NCBI GenBank assembly: GCA_029856125.1
Contig: JAHQWJ010000136.1
Span: 1 to 64,000 of the forward strand
DNA from: Promethearchaeia archaeon
GTDB taxonomy: Archaea; Asgardarchaeota; Lokiarchaeia; Sigyniarchaeales; SOKP01
Length of the DNA stretch: 64,000 nt
Direction of reading: 5' to 3'
Shown: positions 34,909-44,448 of the stretch, one piece after another
How positions within the stretch are numbered: the stretch's first letter is position 1
Layout: each line of letters opens with the position of its first letter
The notes under the pieces: model-generated
Database searches by the model: none
What the model was told of the DNA's origin: nothing
Seen by the model: the letters and a program-made list of their open reading frames with translations, nothing else
Made by a program: the position numbers and the translations under genes

Positions 34909-37458
34909 TTAGAGCTCAATATCTCGATGCTGCATTTCAAGCAACCGTTTGTATTTTCCGTTCAATGCAAGTAAAGATTCGTGTGTTCCTTGTTCTATTA
35001 TACCCTTTTTATCTGTGCCTAATACTATAATATTGTCCGCATTTTTGATAGTTGATAATCTATGAGCGATAATGATAGTAGTTCTTCCTTTTCGTGCTTT
35101 GTCTAGAGCGTCTTGGATGAGTGTTTCGGTGTATGGATCTACAGATGATGTTGCTTCATCTAAAATTAAAATTTTTGGGTCAGTAATTAACGCTCGAGCA
35201 AAAGCAATTAATTGACGTTGTCCAATCGAGATATTTGATGCGTTTTCTTTAAGTTTAGTATTATATTTCTTGTGTAAAGCTTCAATGAAATTATGCAAAC
35301 CGAGAAATTTAGAAACTTCTATCATTTTTTTTTCTATCTCTGGAGTAGGGTTATCGAAAGAATAAAGTAAATTCTCACGAATAGTTCCGGAAAAAAGAAA
35401 AGCATCTTGAGGTACCAAACCTATTATATTTCGAAGATCTTTCTTTGTGATTTCACGAATATCTACATCATCAATCAACACTTCTCCTTCGTTTATATCA
35501 TAAAACCGGGAAATTAATTTTGTGATTGTTGTTTTACCAGATCCTGTTTCACCAACAATGGCCATGGTTTTTCCTGAGGGAATTGTTAAATCTACATTTT
35601 CAAGGACGAAACCCGTAGATTGTTCATGTTGAATTATTTTCTTTTCTTCATCTATTGCATCTCTAACAATTTTGGGAATTTGTTCATATACTTCTTTACT
35701 AATTTTGGCGGTTGTTAGCATCCTAAGCATGGATTGAGGTGACATTTTTGGCATACCTCCCCCCATCATTCCACCACCTTCACCCATTCCGGCACCTGAA
35801 GATTGAATTGTAGCTTTGCTTCTCAAACTTTTTTCTAGAAATTTAGTCATTTGTAAGATTTCTTCAGGAGGTAGAGTAGGTAATATCGAATTATCTCCTT
35901 GATTAACTTTTAAATCTGCTCGCTTAAAAGAAGTCTGCAAATCTGGATGATCATTTGCAAAATCCGTGCCTGGTACAGCGTATTTAAACTCAGCTAATAT
36001 AGTATCAATTAGTTTTGGAGCATCAGAAGGTTTTTGGCTCATAAGACTCATAAATAATTTTTGTCTAATATTTTGAGGCATGAGTATGACATTTTTCATC
36101 ATAAAAGAAGAATAAGGCTCCGGAAGTGTCTTCATAAAATCCATAGCTCGTTTCATCATTTGTTGCATCATAGGATTATCTGGCATACCTGTCGGTATGG
36201 ACATTTCAATTGATCTCATTATTTTTGGATCTTTTTGAGGTGAGTCTGATCTTAAATTGTTTTCTTTACCATTTTCTAAGATATAACCAAAATTTACGGC
36301 ATTAAACTCGATTTCTCCAATAACGTTTTCAATTCGTTTTGGATTTTCATTATCCGGAATTTCAGATTTCTCCTCCAATAAGGTGTATATTCTGTCACTT
36401 GCTGCTAAAGATGATGCTATCATTTCTTGAATTTGCATTAACATCATAAAAGGTTTAAAAAATTGAGCTAGAATAGATATATAAGCGCTAAGCACTCCAA
36501 CAGTAACAACTGTACCAAATATCGTGACATTTCCTAGGATTACAAATCCTCCTGCAAACAAAATTCCAGCGGTAAGTATGCTGGTTACAAGGCCAATTAA
36601 AGGAAAGATCGTTGCCATGAACTTCCTAATTTTCAACATTGCATCGTAATTCTCAGTATTAGCTTCGTCAAACTCAGAGGATGCCTTTTTTTCCTGCCCG
36701 TATGCTTGGACCACTTTAGCTCCCGCAATATTTTCTTGAATTGATGAAGTTACTTTGCCAATTGTTTTTCTGGATTCTTTAAAAAGCCCCATCGCTACCG
36801 TTCTAAATATATAAGTAAATATAAAAAAAACAGGGAATATAATTAGTGAGAGTAAAGCTAAGAATATATTGAGTAAAAACATAATACTCACAGTAAGGAT
36901 TAAACTAATTACGCTCGTAATTACCATAACAAATTGGCCCCCAACCAATTGATTTAATAGAGTGACATCATTGGTTGTAATAGACATGATATCTCCTGAT
37001 GATTTTTTGTCAAAATAACTTAGAGACATATCTTGAAGTTTATAGAAAAGGTCGTTCCTAATCTCGAATGTAATAGTTTGTGATATTTTTCCCATTCCGT
37101 AATTTGCAAAATACGTCGTTATAGCCATAGCTACAAGAAGTGATAAGTAAAATGTTGACATAAAAACAATATAGATACTATCTTTAGCTACTATACCGTT
37201 GTCTATTATGTTTGCTGAAATAATAGGACTTATTGAAGTAACTAAAGTTCCGACTAATGATAAAACTATAAGAGTAATAAACTTCCATTTATAATTACCT
37301 AAATATGAAAATAACCATTTCCATAATTCTCGTCGAGGATGTTCTAATTTAGAGTCGCCACTATCCATCATAAAACCTTTATGCATGCCACCACCGACCC
37401 TTGGTAGAATAATTTCCTTCTCTTCTTCTTTTTTTTCCTTCTGATTGTTGTTATTCAT
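34909..37458 (-). CDS. ABC exporter half-transporter with large NBD insert (subunit 2)
   Basis: This 849-residue protein begins at ATG 37458, which overlaps the previous stop as ATGAATAA; an ATG 45 bases upstream is also open. Six membrane helices span about 40-330. The nucleotide-binding domain starts IGEIEFNAVNFGY but is then interrupted by about 230 residues, including a Met/Gly-rich stretch, before GFVLENVDLTIPSGK and Walker A GETGSGKTT. Walker B ILILDEATSSVD has the catalytic Glu, and the H-loop is IIAHRLS. The signature is weak (ISIGQRQL instead of LSGGQ). With the adjacent subunit it should form a type IV heterodimeric exporter with one degenerate ATP site. The substrate could be a drug, lipid or peptide. 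Confidence 0.88.
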   Translation of the reverse strand: MNNNNQKEKKEEEKEIILPRVGGGMHKGFMMDSGDSKLEHPRRELWKWLFSYLGNYKWKFITLIVLSLVGTLVTSISPIISANIIDNGIVAKDSIYIVFMSTFYLSLLVAMAITTYFANYGMGKISQTITFEIRNDLFYKLQDMSLSYFDKKSSGDIMSITTNDVTLLNQLVGGQFVMVITSVISLILTVSIMFLLNIFLALLSLIIFPVFFIFTYIFRTVAMGLFKESRKTIGKVTSSIQENIAGAKVVQAYGQEKKASSEFDEANTENYDAMLKIRKFMATIFPLIGLVTSILTAGILFAGGFVILGNVTIFGTVVTVGVLSAYISILAQFFKPFMMLMQIQEMIASSLAASDRIYTLLEEKSEIPDNENPKRIENVIGEIEFNAVNFGYILENGKENNLRSDSPQKDPKIMRSIEMSIPTGMPDNPMMQQMMKRAMDFMKTLPEPYSSFMMKNVILMPQNIRQKLFMSLMSQKPSDAPKLIDTILAEFKYAVPGTDFANDHPDLQTSFKRADLKVNQGDNSILPTLPPEEILQMTKFLEKSLRSKATIQSSGAGMGEGGGMMGGGMPKMSPQSMLRMLTTAKISKEVYEQIPKIVRDAIDEEKKIIQHEQSTGFVLENVDLTIPSGKTMAIVGETGSGKTTITKLISRFYDINEGEVLIDDVDIREITKKDLRNIIGLVPQDAFLFSGTIRENLLYSFDNPTPEIEKKMIEVSKFLGLHNFIEALHKKYNTKLKENASNISIGQRQLIAFARALITDPKILILDEATSSVDPYTETLIQDALDKARKGRTTIIIAHRLSTIKNADNIIVLGTDKKGIIEQGTHESLLALNGKYKRLLEMQHRDIEL

Positions 37459-39193
37459 TAATGATACCTCTTTTCGATTTTTGTTTTTGAAATAGAGTTT
37501 CATATATTTGCTTGTATAAAACGTTAGAATTAATTAATTCTTCGTGATTCCCTAAACCTACTACACGGCCTCTATCTAAAATTAATATCAAATCCGCATT
37601 ACGAATTGTGGATATACGTTGTGTTATTATAATAGTTGTTGTATTTTTCATTATTTTTGAAAGAGCTTCTTGGATTTTAAATTCAGTTTCAACATCAACT
37701 GAACTTGTAGAATCGTCAAAAATCAATATCTTAGGTTTTACAATTAAGGCTCTTGCAATGGATAGGCGTTGTTTCTGTCCCCCTGATAACCGTGTCCCTC
37801 TTTCTCCTACAATTGAGTCATATTGCTTCGGTAAAGTCATAATAAAATCATGGAGTTCAGCAATTTTAGCTGCTTCAACTATTTCTTCCTTTTTAGCATT
37901 CTCTCTACCATAAGCTATATTTTTTGCTATGCTCTTATTAAAAAGATAAGTCTCTTGGGAAACTATTCCAATACATCTTCTTAAATCCTTCAAAATATAA
38001 TTACGGATATCAATGCCATCAATTTTGATACTACCCTTGTTAATCTCGTAAAATCTTGGAATTAAATTTATGATTGTTGATTTTCCAGATCCTGTTGTCC
38101 CTAAAATGGCTAATTTCTTACCCTCGGCTATTTTAAATGCAACATCTTTCAAAATTCTATGCTCAGATGTATAACCAAACGATACATTATCAAAAATTAT
38201 TTCTCCCTTTACGGATTCTAGGGGGAGCGCATCTGGAAGATCTTCGATTTCAGGAGCAGAATCAAGTATCTCCCTAACCCGCGTTAAAGCAGCATCAGCT
38301 TGAACATAAGTTAACATAATTTGCCCTAGCATCATTAAGGGAAAACCTAGAACTGCTATGTAAGATATTAAGGTTACAATTTCTTCTAATTGCATTCTTC
38401 CCTCAATATACCACATTCCCCCTAAGAAAAATGTGATAACTGTCATAAATCCCATTACAACGTATATAACTGGCAAATAGAGTGAATTGTATTTTACAGA
38501 TTGGACACTCGCGTTGTAGAATCTTCTATTGTTTGCTTGAAATTTCTTGTGTTCTTTATCTTGAGTACTAAACATTCTAACAACTTCAGCTCCTACAATG
38601 TTCTCTCTAATCGTATTAGTTAATTCACCAAAGCTACTACGAGTTTCTAAAAAAATAGGTTTTAATTTTTTCGCAATATAGTAAGATGTGACTAAAGATC
38701 CAAAAAAAGCTATTATCAATATAATTGAAAGCTCTAAACTAAAAAGTAAAAATCCCACAACAACACCTACCATTTGTAGAATCGATTGTAAACCTAATGT
38801 CAAGCCCATCCCAAAAATCATTTGAGTTTCTTCAATGTCGCTTGTAGCTCTTGATATCAATTGACCCGTTTCAGTCTTATCAAAAAATGAAAATGATTGT
38901 CTATAGATTGCATTACTAATATCTGTTCGTAAATAGTAAATAGCTCGAGCAGATACTTCTGCACCTCTAAGTCTGGCAGCACGATTGGAAAAGTACACAC
39001 ATATTGCGAATAAGATAACTATCAAAAAATTCAGTAATAAATCAGTAGCGTTCGTTAACGCTCCAACCATTCTCCCTATAAATACGGGCGTAAAAGTGTA
39101 AAAAATCGTAGTTAGTATAAGATATACAAATTGAAAAATGAAATTTTTTCTCGATTTTGCCCAATATTTTATTATCATACGAAATGAATTCAT
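37451..39193 (-). CDS. ABC exporter half-transporter (subunit 1)
   Basis: This 580-residue exporter half has six membrane helices (residues about 15-300) and a full nucleotide-binding domain: Walker A GTTGSGKST, signature RLSGGQKQR, Walker B ILIFDDSTSSVD and switch region IIITQRIS. The Walker B Glu is replaced by Asp and the H-loop His by Gln, so its own ATP site is degenerate, while its good signature completes the canonical site with the partner's Walker motifs. This division is known from heterodimeric exporters such as TM287/288. It starts 8 bases after the regulator's stop and overlaps the partner by 8 bases, so the three genes form one tight operon. Confidence 0.9.
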   Translation of the reverse strand: MNSFRMIIKYWAKSRKNFIFQFVYLILTTIFYTFTPVFIGRMVGALTNATDLLLNFLIVILFAICVYFSNRAARLRGAEVSARAIYYLRTDISNAIYRQSFSFFDKTETGQLISRATSDIEETQMIFGMGLTLGLQSILQMVGVVVGFLLFSLELSIILIIAFFGSLVTSYYIAKKLKPIFLETRSSFGELTNTIRENIVGAEVVRMFSTQDKEHKKFQANNRRFYNASVQSVKYNSLYLPVIYVVMGFMTVITFFLGGMWYIEGRMQLEEIVTLISYIAVLGFPLMMLGQIMLTYVQADAALTRVREILDSAPEIEDLPDALPLESVKGEIIFDNVSFGYTSEHRILKDVAFKIAEGKKLAILGTTGSGKSTIINLIPRFYEINKGSIKIDGIDIRNYILKDLRRCIGIVSQETYLFNKSIAKNIAYGRENAKKEEIVEAAKIAELHDFIMTLPKQYDSIVGERGTRLSGGQKQRLSIARALIVKPKILIFDDSTSSVDVETEFKIQEALSKIMKNTTTIIITQRISTIRNADLILILDRGRVVGLGNHEELINSNVLYKQIYETLFQKQKSKRGIINE

Positions 39194-39200
39194 AATTTCA

Positions 39201-39740
39201 CTAAACCTCTGATTTCAGATCTTTTAATTTTTGTAATTTTGCTTTTTCCTTTCTTATTTTTCCCAATATACCGTTCACATCCTTTTCCATAGAGCTTAGA
39301 ATATATAATTTTTCTTCTATAGGAATATTTTTTTGCATTACATACTCCACTGGACTAGACCATATACAAAAAGTCGCTTCTTTTAGAAATTTCTCATGAT
39401 CAATTTCTATACCCCTTTCTGGAAATCTATGCTTAATAAATTCAAAAATCTTTCCAGTTTTTTGACGAAGTTCTATTAATTTGCTTTCACCTTTATCGGT
39501 CAGAAAATATAGGTGTTTAGGTCTTCCAGTATCTTTACTTACATCATCTTTTATTGATAAAAAACCTTCTTCTGCTAATATCTTCATCATTCGGTAAACC
39601 TTCGAATGTGGTATATTTCCAAATTTCTTCAAATCGTAGTAAGTTAAACCTTCTTGAAAATCTTTGACTGTATTGAATAGAAAAACCGTTTTTAAGTCCT
39701 CTGAGAATTCTATGAAAAATTTAAATTCTTTTGGCCACAT
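39201..39740 (-). CDS. PadR-like winged-helix transcription regulator
   Basis: This 179-residue protein has an N-terminal winged helix: LTYYDLKKFGNIPHSKVYRM (recognition helix), LAEEGFLSIKDDVSKDTGRP and LYFLTDKGESKLIEL, the wing and following strand of PadR/MarR-like proteins. A C-terminal helical part would dimerise or bind ligand. It leads the operon with the two exporter genes (8-base spacing), the normal arrangement of a drug-sensing repressor that controls its own exporter. Two operator-like palindromes lie in its promoter region. ATG start. Confidence 0.8.
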   Translation of the reverse strand: MWPKEFKFFIEFSEDLKTVFLFNTVKDFQEGLTYYDLKKFGNIPHSKVYRMMKILAEEGFLSIKDDVSKDTGRPKHLYFLTDKGESKLIELRQKTGKIFEFIKHRFPERGIEIDHEKFLKEATFCIWSSPVEYVMQKNIPIEEKLYILSSMEKDVNGILGKIRKEKAKLQKLKDLKSEV

Positions 39741-39772
39741 TTTTGTAGAAAAGTAATTAATGAGAAAGTTTT

Positions 39773-39785
39773 TTTCAAAATGAAA
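39773..39785. promoter_or_regulatory. Operator-like palindrome 1 (TTTCA-AAA-TGAAA)
   Basis: This perfect palindrome has 5-base arms and a 3-base centre, 33 bases upstream of the regulator's ATG. It would lie at or just after the transcription start predicted from the TATA-like stretch at about 39810-39819. Its inverse copy occurs 51 bases away, so both are good candidates for binding by the PadR-like protein. Confidence 0.5.
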
Positions 39786-39823
39786 TATTATGAAAACTGA
39801 AATATTCTTTAATATATAATTTT

Positions 39824-39836
39824 TTTCATTTTGAAA
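39824..39836. promoter_or_regulatory. Operator-like palindrome 2 (TTTCA-TTT-TGAAA)
   Basis: This is the exact reverse complement of palindrome 1, with centres 51 bases apart, about five turns of DNA. The two flank an ATATATAAT TATA-like sequence. Binding at both could cover the promoter of the regulator/exporter operon. It may also affect the divergent DUF362 gene. Confidence 0.5.
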
Positions 39837-39910
39837 TATTACTATTTTTATGAAATCCTTTTATAATTAATCTCGATTATTTATATTAAAATTATAATTA
39901 AACGATTAAA

Positions 39911-41239
39911 ATGACCGAAGTTTTTATATCAGATACAAAAATGGGTGTTAGTAAGGCTGTAAATGAAATCTTTTCAAACTTAATGCGAACTGGACCAATC
40001 TTAAAAAGCTCAAAAGAAGTCTATATTAAGGTAAATGGAATTGATTCTAAGAAACACGCATACACATCGCCCGAAGTACTTAAAGAGGTAATAAAATATC
40101 TTGGAGATAAAGGTGCCAAGATTTATGTAATGGAGAATTCTACTCAAGCTAACATGACTCGAATTGTATTCGCAATCACTGGCTTTAAAGATGTATGTGA
40201 TGAAACTGGCGCAAATATAATATACTTAGACGAAGAGGATACGGAAATTTTTGAATTTAAAGGGAAACCTTCTGTAAAAGATAAATCGAAGGGATATAAC
40301 CTAAAAACTTTTAGATTGCCTAAAACCATCATTAAAATCATGAAAAATAGGGATTCAATCACTTATATAAATCTTCCTAAACTTAAAACTCATTCAATGG
40401 CAGGAGTAACGCTTGGAATAAAAAATCAATGGGGATTTCCCCAGCATGCTGATCGTGGAAAAGATCATAACTATAACCTACATTCAAAATTAGTAGATGT
40501 GTATGAATATATTAAACCAGACATAACGATTATTGATGGAATTGAGGGCACAATTCATGGGCATTACCCTCCTACAGCGTGGGAGGATCGACTAGTTAAA
40601 CATTTTAACATTTTAATAGGTGGAAGAGACACCTTAGCTGTAGATGTCGTTGGAGCAAGGATCTTTGGTTTAACCTTAGACGATGTCCCTCACCTTAAAA
40701 TAGCTAACAAGAGAGGATTGGGAGAAGGGGATTTAAGTAAAATTCAAGTAATTGGTAAAAATTTAGAAGAATTTACAGAGAAATACCAATGGGATTTACT
40801 ACAAGAGTTCCCTGAGAATGTTATGATTGTGAAGGGCACTGAATTATTATGTAGAGAGGGTTGCCAAAACAATCCCTTAGCTACTTTACAAGTATTTGCT
40901 TATGATCATAAAAAGAAATTCAAAGGAGGATGGTTTTTAGTCATGGGCAAAGGACACGACGAAAATCTTGTAGAAATTTTGAAGGAAAAAGGTTTTGTCA
41001 AAGGTTTAGTAGCAGGATATTGTGCTATTGATGAGGTGGGTGAACAACTTCGGAACGAATTCGGGAAACGTAAAGTTTTTTTTTCTGGTGATTGCAATAA
41101 TTTAGCTGACACAGTAAAAGCAATTCTCAAATTATCAAAAATGACCGTTTTTGATTTAGTATCACTTTCCACCGAAGAATTAATGTCCCTTATTGATAGT
41201 GCTAAGGAACACGGCAGTACCGCTTTAGTTCCATTGTAA
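39911..41239 (+). CDS. DUF362-domain protein
   Basis: This 442-residue protein has YIKVNGIDSKKHAYTSPEVL, YINLPKLKTHSMAGVTLGIK and ITIIDGIEGTIHGHYPP, the conserved core of DUF362 (residues about 30-275), including the metal-binding-looking His and Asp residues. The C-terminal part has CREGCQNNPL and a second alpha/beta segment. DUF362 is often fused to ferredoxin domains, but no 4Fe-4S motif set is present here. The function is unknown, possibly redox-linked. It is transcribed away from the PadR/exporter operon. Confidence 0.8.
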   Translation: MTEVFISDTKMGVSKAVNEIFSNLMRTGPILKSSKEVYIKVNGIDSKKHAYTSPEVLKEVIKYLGDKGAKIYVMENSTQANMTRIVFAITGFKDVCDETGANIIYLDEEDTEIFEFKGKPSVKDKSKGYNLKTFRLPKTIIKIMKNRDSITYINLPKLKTHSMAGVTLGIKNQWGFPQHADRGKDHNYNLHSKLVDVYEYIKPDITIIDGIEGTIHGHYPPTAWEDRLVKHFNILIGGRDTLAVDVVGARIFGLTLDDVPHLKIANKRGLGEGDLSKIQVIGKNLEEFTEKYQWDLLQEFPENVMIVKGTELLCREGCQNNPLATLQVFAYDHKKKFKGGWFLVMGKGHDENLVEILKEKGFVKGLVAGYCAIDEVGEQLRNEFGKRKVFFSGDCNNLADTVKAILKLSKMTVFDLVSLSTEELMSLIDSAKEHGSTALVPL

Positions 41240-41342
41240 TAATAAAATTAAAACATTTTTTTATTTCTTCTTCTTAAAAAATTTACATTTTTGTAAAAGA
41301 AAAATAATGTTTTATTAATAAGATGGTTCAATAAATTTAATA

Positions 41343-42086
41343 ATGGATTTTGAATCAAAATATTTTGATATAAGACAATTCCTCTCTATTTCTGAGCTAG
41401 AATTTAACTTGGATAAAAAGATTGATGAATATTTTAATTCAGATAGTCTTAAGATGGAAATTTTAAGTAAGATAACCCAATTTATCTATTATTTTTCAAT
41501 TTTTAAGAATATCAAACCTTTTATGAATTCTGTATATTATTGCATAGAAACTACTTTAGATCTTGGAGTTGAATCCGTAAGTGATTTTAAAGAGCTTCTA
41601 GTAAAAAATGCCTTGATGAAATTTGTTCAGGAATATATTGATTACGCTCAATTAACACAAAAAAGACAAGTATTAAATCTTTTATCAGATTCATTTGAGA
41701 AACTTCAAATTCAGCCTTTAATTATTAATTTAGGGTTACTTCTTAAGCCTATGTATCAAGATAAGGATTATCTTGATAGAGCAAATAAGAATAAGGATGT
41801 AAAAATCTCTTATTCCCTTCTTAATGAGATTGAAATTAAAATTAAAACCATTATTGATGATTGGTTGAAGGCTCAAGCTATTGCATTAAACAATCAGGAT
41901 GAAATTAAAAAAGAATTGGGAAAAAAATATGAGGATTTAGCGAGTAATTTTAAAATTATTAAAGGCTCTGATATATACAAAAAACTTTTCAGGGAAATAA
42001 TGGAAATGCTCTCAATGAGACTTACTATGATTAGTTTAACGGAATCGATATCGGACGATTCATTTGAACCTATCCCAATAAAATAA
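41343..42086 (+). CDS. Helical protein of unknown function
   Basis: This 247-residue protein is predicted to be almost all alpha-helix and has no Cys-rich or nucleotide-binding motif. It has no signal peptide and no membrane segment. An ATG start and good codon pattern support a real gene. It lies about 100 bases after the DUF362 gene and 170 bases before the repeat protein, on the same strand. I do not recognise the family. Confidence 0.6.
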   Translation: MDFESKYFDIRQFLSISELEFNLDKKIDEYFNSDSLKMEILSKITQFIYYFSIFKNIKPFMNSVYYCIETTLDLGVESVSDFKELLVKNALMKFVQEYIDYAQLTQKRQVLNLLSDSFEKLQIQPLIINLGLLLKPMYQDKDYLDRANKNKDVKISYSLLNEIEIKIKTIIDDWLKAQAIALNNQDEIKKELGKKYEDLASNFKIIKGSDIYKKLFREIMEMLSMRLTMISLTESISDDSFEPIPIK

Positions 42087-42255
42087 ATACCTAACTTAAA
42101 GTTCTGATTGTTGTTCCATTCCATAATTCTATGTTTTTAAAAATTGGAATAATTTGAACATTTAAGATATTGAAATCTATTAAATCGTAGATAAGTAAAT
42201 TATTAAATACAAATTTTGATATTATATTTAAAAAAAACAATAATTTACTCCTAGT

Positions 42256-43737
42256 GTGAGAAAATTGGAAGAAAACGATAAACCTTTAACCCCCGAAGAA
42301 ATAGAGAAACAGAAAAAGATTGTAGATGACCTATACAGAAAAGAAAAAGAAGATAGAGAAGATTACTTCAAGAGCTTCGAGGAAGAACGAAAAATTGCTT
42401 TTGAAGAGAGCAAAAATCTTATATCCTCATTAATATCAGAGAAAAGCTTCATGAGAGAAAAAAAAAGAGAACAAGATTTAATAAGAATGGAGATCAAACC
42501 TGAAATCGAAAAAGCAAGTGAAGCGATTGAAAAATCCATAAGTGAAAAAGCTTTTTTGAGAGAGAAACACAGAGAAGAAGATCATATAAGGATCGATCTA
42601 AAACTGGATATTAGAGGGGTAGGTGAAGCAATAAGTAAGACTGTTGACGATAAAGCTTTTTTAATTGAAAAAAGGAGAGAATCTGATGAACACAGAATGA
42701 AGATCAAACCTAACATTGAACATACAGGAGAGGTAATCAGTAAAAATATTGACGAAAAAGCTTTTTTAATAGAAAAAAAGAAAGAGAGCGCTTCGGTATT
42801 GCTAGATTTAAAACCGGACACGCAAACTGCAAGCAATGCAATTAGTAAATCCATAGAGGAGAAGTCTTTTTTAAGAGAAAAACAAAGAGAAAGCGATTTC
42901 AGTAGGATGCAGATCAAACCAGATTTTCTGAAAACGGGTGAAGCAATAAGCAAAACCATTGCTGAAAAAGCTTTTAGAATTGAGAAAAGAAAAGAGATCG
43001 AACAGAAAAAAATAGAAATACATCCAGATATTGAAGGCAAAGGAGAGGCAATAAAGGCAACTATTAACGAAAAAGCATTTCGGATTGATATGGAAAAAGA
43101 TAAAGAACGAAAAATAAAAGATATGAAACCAGACACAACCAAAGCCGGAGAATCTATAGCCCAATCTATTGGAACAAAAGCTTTTCTACGCGAAACGCAT
43201 AGAGAAAAGGATTTTGAGAGAATAGATTTGAAACCAGATTTCTTAAAAACTGGAAATGCAATTAGCACTACAGTAGCTGAAAAAGCTTTTAGAATGGAAA
43301 AAAGTCGCGAAATTGACGAAAAAAAAAGTGAACTAAAACCTGATATAAAAAAAACCGCAGAATTAATTAGCAAATCTATAGAAGAAAAAGCTTTTTTAAG
43401 AGAAAAGCACAGAATTGAGGATTCTAAACGAATGGAAATAAAACCAGACATAACAAAAGCGAGCCAAGCTATTAAATCTTCAATTGACGATAAGGCGTTT
43501 AGAATTGAGAAGCAAAAAGAGATGAACCAGAAAAGAATGGAATTAAAACCAGACTTTGAGAAATCTAGCGACGCTATTCAAAAAACAATTGGGGAGAAAG
43601 CATTTATTATCGAAAAACAAAAAACACGCGATTCAGAACTAATAGAACTTAACCCAGATATTAAAGGTATTGGTTCATTAATCGAAGGAAAGATTGAAAA
43701 AATTGAACAGAAGAAAAAAGACGAGAATACTACTTAA
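42256..43737 (+). CDS. Protein of twelve 35-residue helical repeats
   Basis: This 493-residue, highly charged protein starts at GTG. After a helical lead (1-61) it consists of twelve tandem repeats of exactly 35 residues (62-481, DNA 42439-43698) with no gap. The pattern is EKAFLREKxRExDxxRMxI, then KPDIxKxGEAISKSI. Each repeat is probably two helices joined at the Lys-Pro-Asp turn, forming a long rod or solenoid. It has no signal or membrane segment, so it is cytosolic. No known repeat family (TPR, HEAT, spectrin) fits the consensus. It could be a scaffold or filament-like protein. The DNA of the repeats has diverged, so the array is not a very recent expansion. Confidence 0.75.
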   Translation: MRKLEENDKPLTPEEIEKQKKIVDDLYRKEKEDREDYFKSFEEERKIAFEESKNLISSLISEKSFMREKKREQDLIRMEIKPEIEKASEAIEKSISEKAFLREKHREEDHIRIDLKLDIRGVGEAISKTVDDKAFLIEKRRESDEHRMKIKPNIEHTGEVISKNIDEKAFLIEKKKESASVLLDLKPDTQTASNAISKSIEEKSFLREKQRESDFSRMQIKPDFLKTGEAISKTIAEKAFRIEKRKEIEQKKIEIHPDIEGKGEAIKATINEKAFRIDMEKDKERKIKDMKPDTTKAGESIAQSIGTKAFLRETHREKDFERIDLKPDFLKTGNAISTTVAEKAFRMEKSREIDEKKSELKPDIKKTAELISKSIEEKAFLREKHRIEDSKRMEIKPDITKASQAIKSSIDDKAFRIEKQKEMNQKRMELKPDFEKSSDAIQKTIGEKAFIIEKQKTRDSELIELNPDIKGIGSLIEGKIEKIEQKKKDENTT

Positions 43738-43768
43738 AGGTTGAAATCTTCTTTACTCTTATCTAAAG

Positions 43769-44272
43769 CTATAATTGGACATCAAATTTGAATAAAGTAT
43801 TTAAATTCATATTTTCTAATCTTTTTTTATATTGTAGAATTGAAGGGTCTACATTTCCATTAAAGTTCCTTATTGCAGATTCGAACCTATAGTAAAAATC
43901 TTCCATAATTTGATGTAAAATTACTCTCTCTACTTGTAAATTGGTTTTTTTCGAAATCGCAATCACTGATAATCTCCCTCTCCTCTCGTATAAAATTCGA
44001 CTCTCTTTAAAATTCACTTCTTGAATCTCATCGTTCATTGATTCAGGTTTAATCTCACTTATAAAAAGATTAAGAGCGTTAAGAAACCCACTTATCAAAT
44101 CTTCATGAGAAGAAAATTTAGCGTTGCGCGTATATTTTTTGCTAAGCAGTAATGAACCACTTATATTGTCTAAGAAGTAAATCGCGTGAAAACGATTATC
44201 GTCTGAATTAAATCTATCGATATTAAATCCATACGTTTTTTCTGAATTTCTGTTAATCCATTTGTACGACAT
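43769..44272 (-). CDS. Longin-like small protein
   Basis: This 167-residue protein has FHAIYFLDNISGSLLLSKKY, a helix with LISGFLNALNLFISEI, then VNFKESRILYERRGRLSVIA, and a last helix region. The strand, turn, strand, helix, three-strand, helix order fits a longin-like fold as in the protein at 6555. Such domains are frequent in Asgard genomes and in eukaryotes serve trafficking GTPases. The assignment is by pattern only. It is divergent from the next gene at 44449 and convergent with the repeat protein. Confidence 0.5.
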   Translation of the reverse strand: MSYKWINRNSEKTYGFNIDRFNSDDNRFHAIYFLDNISGSLLLSKKYTRNAKFSSHEDLISGFLNALNLFISEIKPESMNDEIQEVNFKESRILYERRGRLSVIAISKKTNLQVERVILHQIMEDFYYRFESAIRNFNGNVDPSILQYKKRLENMNLNTLFKFDVQL

Positions 44273-44448
44273 CTTTCCACTACTTTCTAACCTAAAACTA
44301 TTCCTACTAAAAAATGAAAACGATTACGATTTAAAATGTAAATATTATCTTAGTGACATCTATATACTTTTCAAAAAAAAACTAAAAATTTAAAATAAAA
44401 TCATTTTATTATTAGACATATACTCTTCTTATCACATTTTAAATTTTG

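Noticed and set aside
42582..43451. A 289-residue minus-strand ORF opposite the repeat protein
   Set aside because: It is the antisense of the 35-residue repeats, and its Ser/Phe/Ile pattern simply mirrors the Lys/Glu-rich sense frame.
42439..43698. CRISPR array, because of regular 105-base spacing
   Set aside because: The period is that of coding repeats in one long frame; there are no short identical direct repeats with unique spacers. No CRISPR or cas gene was noticed in the window.
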